The notes beneath the pieces are model-generated. The model made no database searches, was not told where the DNA came from, and saw only the letters and a program-made list of their open reading frames with translations. Shown here piece after piece: positions 17,271-25,970 of a stretch of DNA of 64,000 nt (its first letter is position 1; the number at the start of each line of letters is the position of its first letter). This DNA is from Nitrospinota bacterium. GTDB taxonomy: Bacteria > JADFOP01. The position numbers and the translations under genes were made by a program. The stretch covers positions 1 through 64,000 of the forward strand of contig JADFOP010000001.1 in assembly GCA_022562795.1 (NCBI GenBank), in the 5' to 3' direction.

Positions 17271-17924
17271 TTAAAGCAAAAAGGGCATCCCGCCGGTGAG
17301 AAATGGGTTTTGCTCTTTCTCTTGGCCGATGGTGGTGGCCGGTCCGTGGCCGGGGTAGATGACCGTCTCCGGCGGCAGGGGTAGGAGCACCTGTTCGATG
17401 GAGCGCATCAGGGTCGCGATGGAGGCCCCCGGGAGGTCGGTTCGCCCTATGGAGCCGGCGAAGAGCACATCACCAGAAAAGATGCATCCCTCTTCGGCGA
17501 AGTAGAGCGATACGTGGCCCGGGGAGTGGCCCGGGGTAAAGAGCACCTCGGCGGTGAGGTTGCCGACCTCGACCGTATCGCCCTCCTCCAGATAGTGGTC
17601 TACGACCGGAATACGGCCGTCCCCGATGCCGAACATTGGGCCGACCTGGAGGAGCCTCTCAAGCAACGGCTCGTCGTCCCTATGAAGGTGGAAGGGTATC
17701 TCTAAGGCGTCTTTGACCGCCATGACCGCCCCGACGTGATCGAAGTGGCCGTGCGTGTTGACGATCTTTGTCACTGTAAAGCCGCTCTCCTCAGCGGCCT
17801 TAAGGAGGCGGTCTGGCTCGTCGCCTGGGTCTATGAAGACGGCATCTTTGGTCTCCTCACAGCCCACGAGGTAGGTGTTCTCTGCCAATTGGCTCACGGT
17901 GAAGCAGGTTACGGCGATGGGCAT
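17271..17924 (-). CDS. MBL-fold hydrolase, glyoxalase II-like
   Basis: The 217-residue protein has the metal-binding motif THGHFDH at 57-63, then HTPGHSPGHVS, GDVLFAGSIGRTDLPG and a final PGHGP. This is the YcbL/GloB-like group of small thioesterases (S-lactoylglutathione hydrolysis or related). It differs from the MBL protein at 10556-11203 and follows the LON-domain gene by 18 bases on the same strand, probably in one operon with it and glutaredoxin. The real substrate is unknown. Confidence 0.87.
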   Translation of the reverse strand: MPIAVTCFTVSQLAENTYLVGCEETKDAVFIDPGDEPDRLLKAAEESGFTVTKIVNTHGHFDHVGAVMAVKDALEIPFHLHRDDEPLLERLLQVGPMFGIGDGRIPVVDHYLEEGDTVEVGNLTAEVLFTPGHSPGHVSLYFAEEGCIFSGDVLFAGSIGRTDLPGASIATLMRSIEQVLLPLPPETVIYPGHGPATTIGQEKEQNPFLTGGMPFLL

Positions 17925-17942
17925 GAGGGTCTCTTCCCGGAG

Positions 17943-18614
17943 TCAGTTGAGGATGGCCAGATCCCGGCTCAGGATGACCGTCAAGCGTCGGAGGCGCTCA
18001 TCGATGTCGTCCATCTCGAGGAGCTCTTGCTTGTACTCGATGGCGAAGTCGGAGTGGGCGCAGAGGTAGTTGAAGATATCGATGGGACTGGCGAGAAGCT
18101 TGAGGACCTGTTGGGTGGCCTCGCGGTCCGCGTCCGGCCTCATGGACTGGACGCGCCTGAAGGTTCCTCGGGCACCCTCAGCCAGCCGACGGGTCTCGCC
18201 CGTCTCGTCCACGGGCTCGGTGAGCACGGACACCTCTGCAATCCGGTAGGGAGTGGTTTGGACGGTTCGCTCGATTCTAACTCGGGCCAAGCCGTGAAGA
18301 AGAAGGTTCATATTGCCCCCCACGAGGCGGGCCACTCGCGTGATCTGGCCGACCCCACAGATCTCGGTGGGCTCCGGCTCGGAATCTTCGGCCTCCCAGC
18401 CGGGCTTGAGGAGCGACACCGCCAAGAGCCGGTCGCCTACGATGGCGTCGTTCACCATCTGACGATAACGTTGTTCGAAAATGTAGAGCGGTAGAATCTG
18501 CTGGGGAAATAATACGACGTTGGGCAGAGGAAAGACGGGCAGCTGCTGGAGCGCTGAGCGGTCTTCCTCTTCCAGGGGGGTGTCGGCTCTAAGCTCCGGG
18601 GGAATGTCGGTCAT
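17943..18614 (-). CDS. LON substrate-binding domain protein
   Basis: The 223-residue protein consists of the N-terminal (substrate-binding) domain of Lon protease alone: LQQLPVFPLPNVVLFPQQILPLYIF opens it and the helical tail follows. There is no AAA+ or protease domain. Free-standing LON domains occur in many bacteria; a role in binding unfolded proteins is suggested but unproven. The ATG overlaps the glutaredoxin stop as ATGA and follows GGAGG, so the two are translationally coupled. Confidence 0.9.
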   Translation of the reverse strand: MTDIPPELRADTPLEEEDRSALQQLPVFPLPNVVLFPQQILPLYIFEQRYRQMVNDAIVGDRLLAVSLLKPGWEAEDSEPEPTEICGVGQITRVARLVGGNMNLLLHGLARVRIERTVQTTPYRIAEVSVLTEPVDETGETRRLAEGARGTFRRVQSMRPDADREATQQVLKLLASPIDIFNYLCAHSDFAIEYKQELLEMDDIDERLRRLTVILSRDLAILN

Positions 18615-18856
18615 GCGTCCTCCCCCAATAAAAGCTCCTCCATCCGCGCCTTATCGAAGCCGACCACCACATCGCCGTCGATGGTGACCACCGGGACGGT
18701 GATGTTGCCGCTGATACGGACGAGCTCTTGCATGGCCACCCGGTCGGCGGCGACGTCGATCTCCGTGAAATCGACTCCCCGCTCGTCGAAAAACCGCTTG
18801 ACCGCCTTACATGGAACGCAGGTGGGTGTCGTGTAAAGCTTGACCTCTTGGGGCAT
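18611..18856 (-). CDS. glutaredoxin family protein
   Basis: An 81-residue thioredoxin-fold protein with the redox centre Cys13-Val-Pro-Cys16, the conserved cis-proline segment TVPVVTIDGDVVVGFD, and normal glutaredoxin/NrdH length. It probably reduces protein disulfides. It is the first gene of a minus-strand operon with the LON-domain and MBL proteins. Its promoter should lie in the 137-base divergent gap to the nucleotidyltransferase gene. Confidence 0.9.
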   Translation of the reverse strand: MPQEVKLYTTPTCVPCKAVKRFFDERGVDFTEIDVAADRVAMQELVRISGNITVPVVTIDGDVVVGFDKARMEELLLGEDA

Positions 18857-18993
18857 AGAATGAACCTCGGAGCTTTACGGGTCCGGCCACAGTATTGGGC
18901 GGGAGGCCTCAAAAGTCAAGGCTCCTTGACCAGTCTCGTGCTAGTATAGTAGGGGTTAAGATGTGGGTGTGCGGGAGCCAAGGGGGACGTTCC

Positions 18994-20052
18994 ATGCAGG
19001 TCATGGTCCTGGCGGCGGGCTTCGGCGAGAGGCTCAAACCCCTTACGGTACGGGTCGCGAAGCCGGCCTTGCCTCTGTTCGACGAGACTGTGCTGGGCCG
19101 GCTGGTGAGGGCCCTGGTGGGAGCCGGCGCCGACCGAATCGTCTACAATACCCATCATCTGGCCGACCAGGTGTCGCGGGCCGCCGAGGAGGCCTGCCCG
19201 CCGGGTGTCGAGTTGATCCGCTCCCACGAGGAGAAGGCCCAGGGCACCGCAGGGGCCTTGCGTGAGGCAGCGGAACTCTTCCGGGACGAACCTTTGCTCG
19301 TGGTCAACGGCGACGTGGTCCACGACGTCGATCTGGCCCGTCTCGTGGCCCTCCACCATGCCCGCCGAGCCCAGGTCACCCTTGTGTGCCGGCCCGATCC
19401 CGAAGCGGAGGGATATGGGCCCCTGGGGCTCGACGGCGAGGGGTGGGTTCGCCGCTTCCTGGGATGGAGAGCGCCTGACGCTGATGTGGCGAGCTTGCGG
19501 ACGGTCATGTTCACCGGCCTTCAGGTCGTTGAGCCCTCGGTCCTCGGGCTCATTCCTCCAGGGTTCGTCTCGACCACCGAGACCCTCTACCCGGGTCTCC
19601 TTAAGGCGGGAGAGCCGGTCTTCGGAGTGATCCATGAGGGCTACTGGGCGGATATCGGCACGCCGGCCCGCTACGTAGAGGCCCACTGCGATATTCTGCG
19701 GGGCAAAGTCGGCCCGCCGCCTAAAAGCCGCTGGCGGCCTCCCACTGATGTGACCGTGAACCTTCTCGAGCCTATCTGGGTGGCCGAGGACGTTGTTGTC
19801 GAGTCCCGTTGCGTTCTCGGCCCCAATGCCGTTGTGGGCCCAGGCAGTTGGCTAGGCCCCGGCGTCGTGGTGGAGAGGAGCGTGATCATGGCCGGCGTCG
19901 TCGTGGGTCCCAAGGCCATACTGGAAGGCTGCATTGTCGCCCCCCAGGTCCGGATTCCCGCAGGGGGGATATTCATAGACCGCCTCATCACCCTCGGTGA
20001 CGGCGACGAGCCCGAGGTGACCCCCATCGGCCCCGGAGGGGAGGCGGCGTGA
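18994..20052 (+). CDS. sugar-1-phosphate nucleotidyltransferase with beta-helix tail (MurU-like)
   Basis: The 352-residue protein transfers a nucleotide to a sugar-1-phosphate. The signature AAGFGERLKPLT is at residues 7-18, and residues 265-330 show the hexapeptide pattern of a left-handed beta-helix (VVGPGSWLGPGVVVERSV). I start it at ATG 18994 after AGGGGG. The operon partner at 20858 resembles AmgK, and AmgK works with MurU, the MurNAc-1-phosphate uridylyltransferase, so a MurU role is likely by context. However, Pseudomonas MurU lacks the beta-helix; mannose-1-phosphate guanylyltransferase or glucose-1-phosphate activity is possible. Confidence 0.82.
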   Translation: MQVMVLAAGFGERLKPLTVRVAKPALPLFDETVLGRLVRALVGAGADRIVYNTHHLADQVSRAAEEACPPGVELIRSHEEKAQGTAGALREAAELFRDEPLLVVNGDVVHDVDLARLVALHHARRAQVTLVCRPDPEAEGYGPLGLDGEGWVRRFLGWRAPDADVASLRTVMFTGLQVVEPSVLGLIPPGFVSTTETLYPGLLKAGEPVFGVIHEGYWADIGTPARYVEAHCDILRGKVGPPPKSRWRPPTDVTVNLLEPIWVAEDVVVESRCVLGPNAVVGPGSWLGPGVVVERSVIMAGVVVGPKAILEGCIVAPQVRIPAGGIFIDRLITLGDGDEPEVTPIGPGGEAA

Positions 20053-20861
20053 GGCCCATCGCCTGCTCCACCCATCTCTTCGTCTACGATGTTCTGGGGC
20101 GCGAGCACCTGGCTCTGGTCAGCCAGGCGGGCTACCAGGCTGTGGAGCTCTGGGCCATGCGGCCCCATTGGGACTACGGGGATGCCGACCAGGTGGCTAG
20201 GATCGCTGAGGATTGCGGCCGCCTGGGGCTAACCATCTCTTCCATCCACGGGCCCTTCTACCGTCACGTCGACGACGCCAAGCAGGGCCGCTGGCTCACG
20301 CTCTACCACGAGGAGCCCGCCGTTAGGGCCCAGGCCCTTTCGGAACTCCTCCAGGTGGTTGAAGCGGCCGCTCAGCTCGGCGCCCCCATCGTAGTCGTCC
20401 ACTGGGAGGAGTGGGGCAGAGGCGGGGAGGAATTGATGACGCTGGTCGATGCGGCGGGCGAGGGGGGTGTGAGGCTTGCCCTGGAAAACTCCCACCTCCG
20501 GCCTGAGGCTTCTGTGGAGACCCTCGTGGGGGTGCTAGAGCGGTTCGGGGCAGAGGCCCCGGTGGGGCTTTGCTTCGATACGGGCCACGCCCACGTGGCC
20601 GAGGCCGACGTCGTATCGGCCCTCCGGGCGGCCGCGCCTCATCTGCTGACCCTCCACGTCCACGACAACGACGGCTCCGACGATACCCACCACGTACCCT
20701 ACCGGGGGACTATTGACTGGGCGGCCTTCGCCCGTGCCGTCGAGGAATTGGAACTCGCCGCATGCCCGTTCACCCTGGAGCTTCGTCGCCGCGGGCCCTA
20801 CATGGACGACCTGAAATCCGCCCTTCTAACCGTGGAGCGGATGTTCCGGGGGCTTGGGTGA
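20049..20861 (+). CDS. sugar phosphate isomerase/epimerase-like TIM barrel
   Basis: The 270-residue protein resembles xylose isomerase-like TIM barrels (AP endonuclease 2 superfamily). Metal-binding residues are visible in SIHGPFY, ALENSH, CFDTGHAHV and LHVHDNDG. Members isomerise or epimerise sugars or cleave abasic DNA; the operon of sugar-activating genes favours a sugar substrate. The GTG start overlaps the previous stop as GTGA, and its own stop overlaps the kinase start in the same way. The specific substrate is unknown. Confidence 0.82.
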   Translation: MRPIACSTHLFVYDVLGREHLALVSQAGYQAVELWAMRPHWDYGDADQVARIAEDCGRLGLTISSIHGPFYRHVDDAKQGRWLTLYHEEPAVRAQALSELLQVVEAAAQLGAPIVVVHWEEWGRGGEELMTLVDAAGEGGVRLALENSHLRPEASVETLVGVLERFGAEAPVGLCFDTGHAHVAEADVVSALRAAAPHLLTLHVHDNDGSDDTHHVPYRGTIDWAAFARAVEELELAACPFTLELRRRGPYMDDLKSALLTVERMFRGLG

Positions 20862-21889
20862 GTTCCCTGGAAGCCCTCCGAACCCCCATTTCCTCCCAGC
20901 TTGCGCTGATCGAGCGCCGGCCCGTGGAGGCCTTCGACCTGGAGAGTCTTCCGGGCGACGCTTCAGACCGCGACTACGTTCGGGTCCGCTACCGTATCGG
21001 GGGGGCGCCGAGAAGCTACATCATCATGGTCATGGCCGAGCCGTTTGACCCGGCCACTCACCCCTTCCTCGATGTGGCCTCGCACCTGGAGTCGAGCGGC
21101 GTTCCGGTTCCCGCCATCATTGGCGCAAACCCGGCTTTGGGGCTCTTGGTTTTGGAAGATGTCGGAGATGAGACGCTGGAGGCCTTCGTAGAGCGTCGGG
21201 GCCTTGAGGCGGCTCTCCCTCTCTACGACGAGGCCCTGGACCTGCTGGTGCAGATGCAGGTCTCGGCGACCGAGGGCTCTCCGGAGCGATGCGTTGCGCT
21301 ACGGAGGGCCTTCGATGTGGAGCGCTACGTTTGGGAGCTGGAGTTCTTCGTCGAGTACATGATCGAGGGGCTTCGGGAGAGGGCCATCGAGCCAGACCAC
21401 CGCAGTGCCCTACAAGAGGAGTTCACCCGCTTGAGCCGCTTCTGCGTGGAGCAGCCCCAGGTCTTCGCCCACCGCGACTACCACAGCCGGAACCTCATGG
21501 TGCAAGACGGTAGGTTGCGCGTGCTCGACTTCCAGGACGCTCGCCTGGGCTGTAGGGCCTATGATTTATCAAGCCTCCTTCGGGACTCCTACGTTACACT
21601 GCCCGAGGAGGTGTTCGAGGGGCTCTTCGCCTCCTACCTGGCCAGGTGGGCCGAGGCCTCGGGCCGGCCCGAAGACCCGGAGGCCTTCCGGGTGCTCTTC
21701 GATCACATGGCGCTCCAGCGCAACCTCAAGGCCGTGGGGACCTTCGCCTCCCAGTGGCGCCTATACGGGCGTGACTACCGACGCTACATCGCCCCGACGC
21801 TCGCCTACGTTCGGGCCAACCTGGCCAAGTACGACGACCTCGCCCGGCTCCGTGGCCTGTTGAGCGAGTATCTGGAAGAGGTTGCGTAG
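20858..21889 (+). CDS. amgK: AmgK-like amino sugar kinase (phosphotransferase family)
   Basis: The 343-residue protein has the aminoglycoside phosphotransferase fold. LPGDASDRDY near residue 31-40 and the catalytic loop HRDYHSRNLM (205-214), followed by LDFQDA with Asp224 and YDLSSLLRDSY, match AmgK, the anomeric kinase for MurNAc and GlcNAc in cell-wall recycling. The GTG start at 20858 overlaps the previous stop (GTGA). Together with the nucleotidyltransferase this suggests a recycling route to UDP-MurNAc that bypasses de novo synthesis and fosfomycin inhibition. General choline/sugar kinase activity is the alternative. Confidence 0.78.
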   Translation: MSSLEALRTPISSQLALIERRPVEAFDLESLPGDASDRDYVRVRYRIGGAPRSYIIMVMAEPFDPATHPFLDVASHLESSGVPVPAIIGANPALGLLVLEDVGDETLEAFVERRGLEAALPLYDEALDLLVQMQVSATEGSPERCVALRRAFDVERYVWELEFFVEYMIEGLRERAIEPDHRSALQEEFTRLSRFCVEQPQVFAHRDYHSRNLMVQDGRLRVLDFQDARLGCRAYDLSSLLRDSYVTLPEEVFEGLFASYLARWAEASGRPEDPEAFRVLFDHMALQRNLKAVGTFASQWRLYGRDYRRYIAPTLAYVRANLAKYDDLARLRGLLSEYLEEVA

Positions 21890-22040
21890 GAAGGACTATC
21901 ATAAGGGCGCCTAGGAAGCCCCGGCCCGGCTCTTGAAAATTGGCCCTCGAGCTACAGACCCTAAATTGTACGCTGCCGGCGGCTAGGACGACTTGCGTCG
22001 GGGGCGGCCGCCGGGATACTATCTGGCGTGGAGAGAGCTT

Positions 22041-24854
22041 ATGGCGCGCCAGCGAGCTCGAAGCCCCCGCCTCCGCCTGAGGCGGACCTCAGGCGGATCG
22101 GCAATCCTCATCGAGGGGGCCCGGACCCAAAATCTCAAGAACATCTCCTGCCGCATCCCCCACGGACGGCTTACCGTCATTACCGGAGTCTCTGGGGCGG
22201 GCAAATCGAGCCTCGCCTTCGATACCCTCTATGCCGAGGGCCAGCGACGCTACGTCGAGAGCCTCTCGACCTACGCCCGGCTCTTTCTGGAGCGGATGGA
22301 GAGGCCGGATGTCGACCGAATCGAGAACATCCCCCCGGCCATCCCCCTAAAGCAGAAAAACGCCGTCAAGGACGCCCGCTCCACCGTGGGGACCATTACG
22401 GAGATCAACGACTCCCTAAGGCTGCTTTATGCCAAGGTGGGGACTCTCGTCTGCCCCGAGTGCGAGGAGCCCGTCCGCCGGGAATCGCCTGAGTCGGCCG
22501 CCTCCATCGTGGACGACCGCTTCGGCCCGCGGGAACGGCTGGTCGTCGTAGCCCCGGTCCCTTCGGGCCGAAGCCGTCGCAGGACTCTCCAGGAGCTCGT
22601 CCGCCGGGGCTTCTACCGCCTCTGGCTGGACGGTCGGCTGGAGGACTGCACGGCGGGGCCACCGGAGGCCCTGCCGCCTAGGGGCCCGCTGCCGGTGGTG
22701 GTGGACCGCCTCGCCCTAGGCGAATGCTCCGACGGTCGGGTGCGTGAAGCTCTTGATGAGGCCTTTCGCCTGGGAGCCGGCCAGGCCTGGGTCGAGCCCA
22801 TCAAAGGCGAGCGCCTCGTCATCTACCAGGGCCTTCGCTGCAACGGGTGTGCACGGGCCTTCGAGGAACCCGTCGCCCAGCTCTTCAGCTTCAACAGCCC
22901 TCTGGGGGCCTGCTCGGAGTGCGAGGGCTTCGGTCGGGTAATAATAATCGACCGCGACAAGGTCATCCCCGACCCCGCCCTCCCCCTGGACGAGGGAGCC
23001 GTGGCTCCCTGGCGCACGCCGGGCTACGCCGAATGGCAGGAATGGATGCTGGAGTCCTGCGCGGAAAGGGGCATCCCGACCGATGTGCCGTACCGGAACC
23101 TTCCGGCACGCGACAGGCGAGCGCTTTGGCGGGGCTGGGAGGGCTTTCACGGGATAGAGGGTTTCTTCGACTGGATGGGGGGTCGCCGCTACAGGGCCCA
23201 CGTTAGAATTCAGCTCTCCAGGTACCGCGGTTACGTGGAGTGCCGCCGCTGTTGTGGGAGGCGACTCAAGGAAGAGGCCCAAGCAGTGCGCCTCGAGGGC
23301 CGCCCCATCACCGACATCTGGGCGATGAGTCTCTCGGATGCGGCTCGCTTCTTTGAGACCTTAAAGCTTGAGCCCGCCCAGGCCGAGGCGGCCCGTAACC
23401 TCCTTAGGGAGGTGCGCTCGCGCTTGAGCTACCTCCTTGCTGTGGGGCTCGACTACCTGACCCTGGGCCGCCAGGCTCGAACCCTGAGCGGTGGCGAGGC
23501 CCAGCGCATCCACCTGGCCTCGGCCCTGGGGAGCTCCTTGACCGATACACTCTACGTTTTAGACGAACCCACAATCGGGCTCCACGCCCGCGACAGCCGC
23601 AAGCTCCTCAGGGTTCTCACGCGCCTGACCCGAATGGGCAACACCGTGGTTGTGGTCGAGCACGACCCGACGATCATCGAGGGGGCCCACCACGTCATCG
23701 ACCTCGGCCCCGGCGGAGGGGCCCTCGGTGGGGAGGTCCTCTTCGAAGGAACTGTCGCGGGCCTCAGGCGGGCCTCTACCCGAACGGGCCGGCTGCTTCG
23801 CAAGCCCAAGCCGCTTCGCCTGGCTGTTGGAGAGCCGGACGGCGTAGGCCCGGCCATCACCCTCGTGGGCGCCCGGGAGAACAATCTGTGCGATCTGACC
23901 GTACGGGTGCCCCTCGGCCGGCTCGTCTGTGTGACGGGAGTATCAGGGGCGGGGAAATCGTCCCTCGTGGAGCAGGTCCTCTACAACGGGTATCTCCGTA
24001 TGCGGGGGAAGACGGGGGTGGATGCCGGGAAGGTGGAGCGCATCGAGGGGCTGGAAAAGATCGAGGAGATGGTGCTCATGAGCCAGGCACACTCGGGCCG
24101 CTCCACCCGCAGCCTGCCGGTGACCTACTGCAAGGCCTGGGAAAAGATCCGCCGTCTCTTCGCCGCCACCCGTGAGGCCAGCCGGTTGGGCATCACGGGG
24201 AGCCACTTCTCGTTCAACACCGTCGCCGGACGCTGCTCGGCCTGCCGGGGGACCGGCACTGTGACGGTGGAGATGCACTTTATGGCCGATCTCGTCCTAC
24301 GATGCGAGGTCTGCGGCGGCAGGCGATTCAGGCCCGAAGTCCTGGAGGTTCGCTACAAGGGTCGGAACATTGACGAAGTTTTGGAGATGACGGTGAGCGA
24401 GGCCCAGAGCTTCTTCGCCGAGAGCCCGGATGTCGTCGGCAAGCTCGCTTCCCTGGCGGCGGTGGGGCTGGGCTACCTGAGGCTGGGCCAGACGACGACG
24501 AGCCTCAGCGGGGGCGAGGCCCAGCGCCTGAAGCTGGCCTCCTATATGGAGCTGAAGGGGGCCCGAGGGGACCGGCTCTTCCTCTTCGACGAGCCCACCA
24601 CGGGGCTCCATCGCTTCGACATCCAGAAGCTCCTCGGGGCCATGGAGCGTCTATTGAAGCAGGGCAACAGCCTCGTCGTGGTGGAGCACAACCTGGACTT
24701 CATCAGCCAGGCCCATCACATCATAGACTTAGGGCCGGGCGGTGGAGAGCAGGGTGGCCAGATCGTGGTCGAGGGCCCGCCGGAGGCCGTCATGCGGTCG
24801 AGGAGATCGGTGACAGGCCGATGGCTCCGCCGCCACCTTAAGAGGGGGGGCTAG
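22041..24854 (+). CDS. uvrA: excinuclease ABC subunit A, divergent (UvrA family)
   Basis: UvrA finds bulky DNA lesions as an ATPase dimer. This 937-residue protein has two ABC cassettes: Walker A GVSGAGKS at 49-56 and again near 632-639, and signatures LSGGEAQR near 482 and 821. Zinc modules appear as CPEC (about 137), CNGC with CSEC (267-300) and CSAC with CEVC (732-758). The UvrB-binding region is kept. In both Walker motifs Ala replaces the usual Ser (GVSGSGKS), and NIPPAIPLKQKN differs from the usual GLSPAIAIEQK, so it may be a second, UvrA2-like copy. I start it at ATG 22041 after GGAGAG. Confidence 0.9.
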   Translation: MARQRARSPRLRLRRTSGGSAILIEGARTQNLKNISCRIPHGRLTVITGVSGAGKSSLAFDTLYAEGQRRYVESLSTYARLFLERMERPDVDRIENIPPAIPLKQKNAVKDARSTVGTITEINDSLRLLYAKVGTLVCPECEEPVRRESPESAASIVDDRFGPRERLVVVAPVPSGRSRRRTLQELVRRGFYRLWLDGRLEDCTAGPPEALPPRGPLPVVVDRLALGECSDGRVREALDEAFRLGAGQAWVEPIKGERLVIYQGLRCNGCARAFEEPVAQLFSFNSPLGACSECEGFGRVIIIDRDKVIPDPALPLDEGAVAPWRTPGYAEWQEWMLESCAERGIPTDVPYRNLPARDRRALWRGWEGFHGIEGFFDWMGGRRYRAHVRIQLSRYRGYVECRRCCGRRLKEEAQAVRLEGRPITDIWAMSLSDAARFFETLKLEPAQAEAARNLLREVRSRLSYLLAVGLDYLTLGRQARTLSGGEAQRIHLASALGSSLTDTLYVLDEPTIGLHARDSRKLLRVLTRLTRMGNTVVVVEHDPTIIEGAHHVIDLGPGGGALGGEVLFEGTVAGLRRASTRTGRLLRKPKPLRLAVGEPDGVGPAITLVGARENNLCDLTVRVPLGRLVCVTGVSGAGKSSLVEQVLYNGYLRMRGKTGVDAGKVERIEGLEKIEEMVLMSQAHSGRSTRSLPVTYCKAWEKIRRLFAATREASRLGITGSHFSFNTVAGRCSACRGTGTVTVEMHFMADLVLRCEVCGGRRFRPEVLEVRYKGRNIDEVLEMTVSEAQSFFAESPDVVGKLASLAAVGLGYLRLGQTTTSLSGGEAQRLKLASYMELKGARGDRLFLFDEPTTGLHRFDIQKLLGAMERLLKQGNSLVVVEHNLDFISQAHHIIDLGPGGGEQGGQIVVEGPPEAVMRSRRSVTGRWLRRHLKRGG

Positions 24855-24861
24855 CTTCGCT

Positions 24862-25332
24862 CTAATCCACGAGATCGATCACGGCCTCCATGATGTCGCC
24901 GAGAGCGTCGTCGGGGTATATGGACATGGGGCTGTCGGCGCGGGTCAGGAAGATGGAGCCGTCTTGAACTGTGGCGCGGAAGGTGAGTGTGCGTGTCTCC
25001 TCAGGGGGGTCGCCCTTGGTGATGGTTGCGTCGATGTAGCCCTCCTTAAGCTCCACGTTGGCCTGAACCGCATCCACGGTGATGATGAAGCTCTCATCAC
25101 TGGTGCGCTCATAGGACTTACTCCTGCCGACGAGCTTGCTCTCGATGGTGAAGGCGATCCCGGCAGCGTTTTGCTTAAGGAGGTTGAAGATGTCGTTGAA
25201 GGCCATCTGGGAAAAGTGCTTCTTGACGAAGGTATCGCCGGCGGCTAGCTCGGCTTCCCTCTGCTCCTGGGGCATGGTGTAGAGCTTCTTATCAAGAATC
25301 TGCTTGAGCCGGTCGAGAAATTTCTCACTCAT
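24862..25332 (-). CDS. hypothetical protein
   Basis: A 156-residue soluble protein. The first 70 residues are charged and helical (FLDRLKQILDKKLYTMPQEQREAE). The rest has beta-strand character with alternating hydrophobics (FIITVDAVQANVELKEGYIDATI). No signal peptide, membrane helix or catalytic motif is seen. The start is ATG 25332; a TTG two codons earlier is possible. It converges with uvrA, seven bases apart. No family is recognised. Confidence 0.75.
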   Translation of the reverse strand: MSEKFLDRLKQILDKKLYTMPQEQREAELAAGDTFVKKHFSQMAFNDIFNLLKQNAAGIAFTIESKLVGRSKSYERTSDESFIITVDAVQANVELKEGYIDATITKGDPPEETRTLTFRATVQDGSIFLTRADSPMSIYPDDALGDIMEAVIDLVD

Positions 25333-25487
25333 GGGCAATGTATCTTTTTAAGTGGACGAGAAGTGGGCGATGGCGCCCTTATACCACAAAAAGGACGCCA
25401 GGCGAAGGAAATCTTGGGACTCTTACCTCTCTTCTCGTCGGTTGACGGGGCATCGTCGGCGAGCCACCTTTCAAGCAGGAGGTTTCA

Positions 25488-25814
25488 ATGAGCCACGTTG
25501 AATACGATCTTCCAGAGACACTGCTTTCCATAGTTAGGGCCAACGGGGATTACAGTATCTTCCTGCTGGAGGGCGAGAGCCTCATCGTCTTTCCCGCCTG
25601 ACCGGCTGGCGAGTGGAACATCGGCGAGTCTCGCCGATCGGCCCGGCACCGGCGGCTCACCGAGCAAGAGCTGGCCCACTACATGGCTCTTCTCGCCCCT
25701 GACCTATCCCCCGAAATTGCAGCCCACAACCTCTGGCGGAGCGTGGATGGTCTTGGCGAAGAGGGGTCGCGCAAAAAGGAGCGGGCCATCGCGCGCGCCA
25801 TTCTCTCTTCGTAG
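25488..25814 (+). CDS. small protein gene with in-frame TGA at codon 38 (readthrough, selenoprotein or broken gene)
   Basis: An ATG at 25488 with a strong GGAGG site six bases upstream opens a frame that reaches TGA at 25599-25601 after 37 codons. The same frame then continues open for another 70 codons to TAG at 25812. Both halves look coding: SHVEYDLPETLLSIVRANGD before, and LTEQELAHYMALLAPDLSPE after. Ten bases past the TGA region a perfect hairpin occurs (25620-25638). Read through, the product would have 108 residues. It may be a UGA-decoded (selenocysteine) protein, a nonsense mutant or a sequencing error. No Cys lies near the TGA, which weakens the selenoprotein case. No family is recognised. 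Confidence 0.5.
25620..25638 (+). promoter_or_regulatory. hairpin downstream of in-frame TGA (bacterial SECIS-like)
   Basis: ATCGGCG and CGCCGAT pair perfectly around the loop AGTCT. The loop starts 25 bases after the TGA, inside the 16-37 range usually accepted for bacterial SECIS elements, and has G as its second base, as in that consensus. Being GC-rich and short, such a stem could also arise by chance. Confidence 0.35.
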
Positions 25815-25970
25815 GCAGGAAGCCCTCTCTCCAAGCGTCAAAATATTGACACAGGGGAAGATAAGCTAGAATGGAGGGGTTGGGTTCTCAGTGACGGTAA
25901 CGTAGGAGGGAAATGTTTTAGTGAGCGAAGCGAACAGCACACACATGCACTTTTCTTACACTTGGACATT

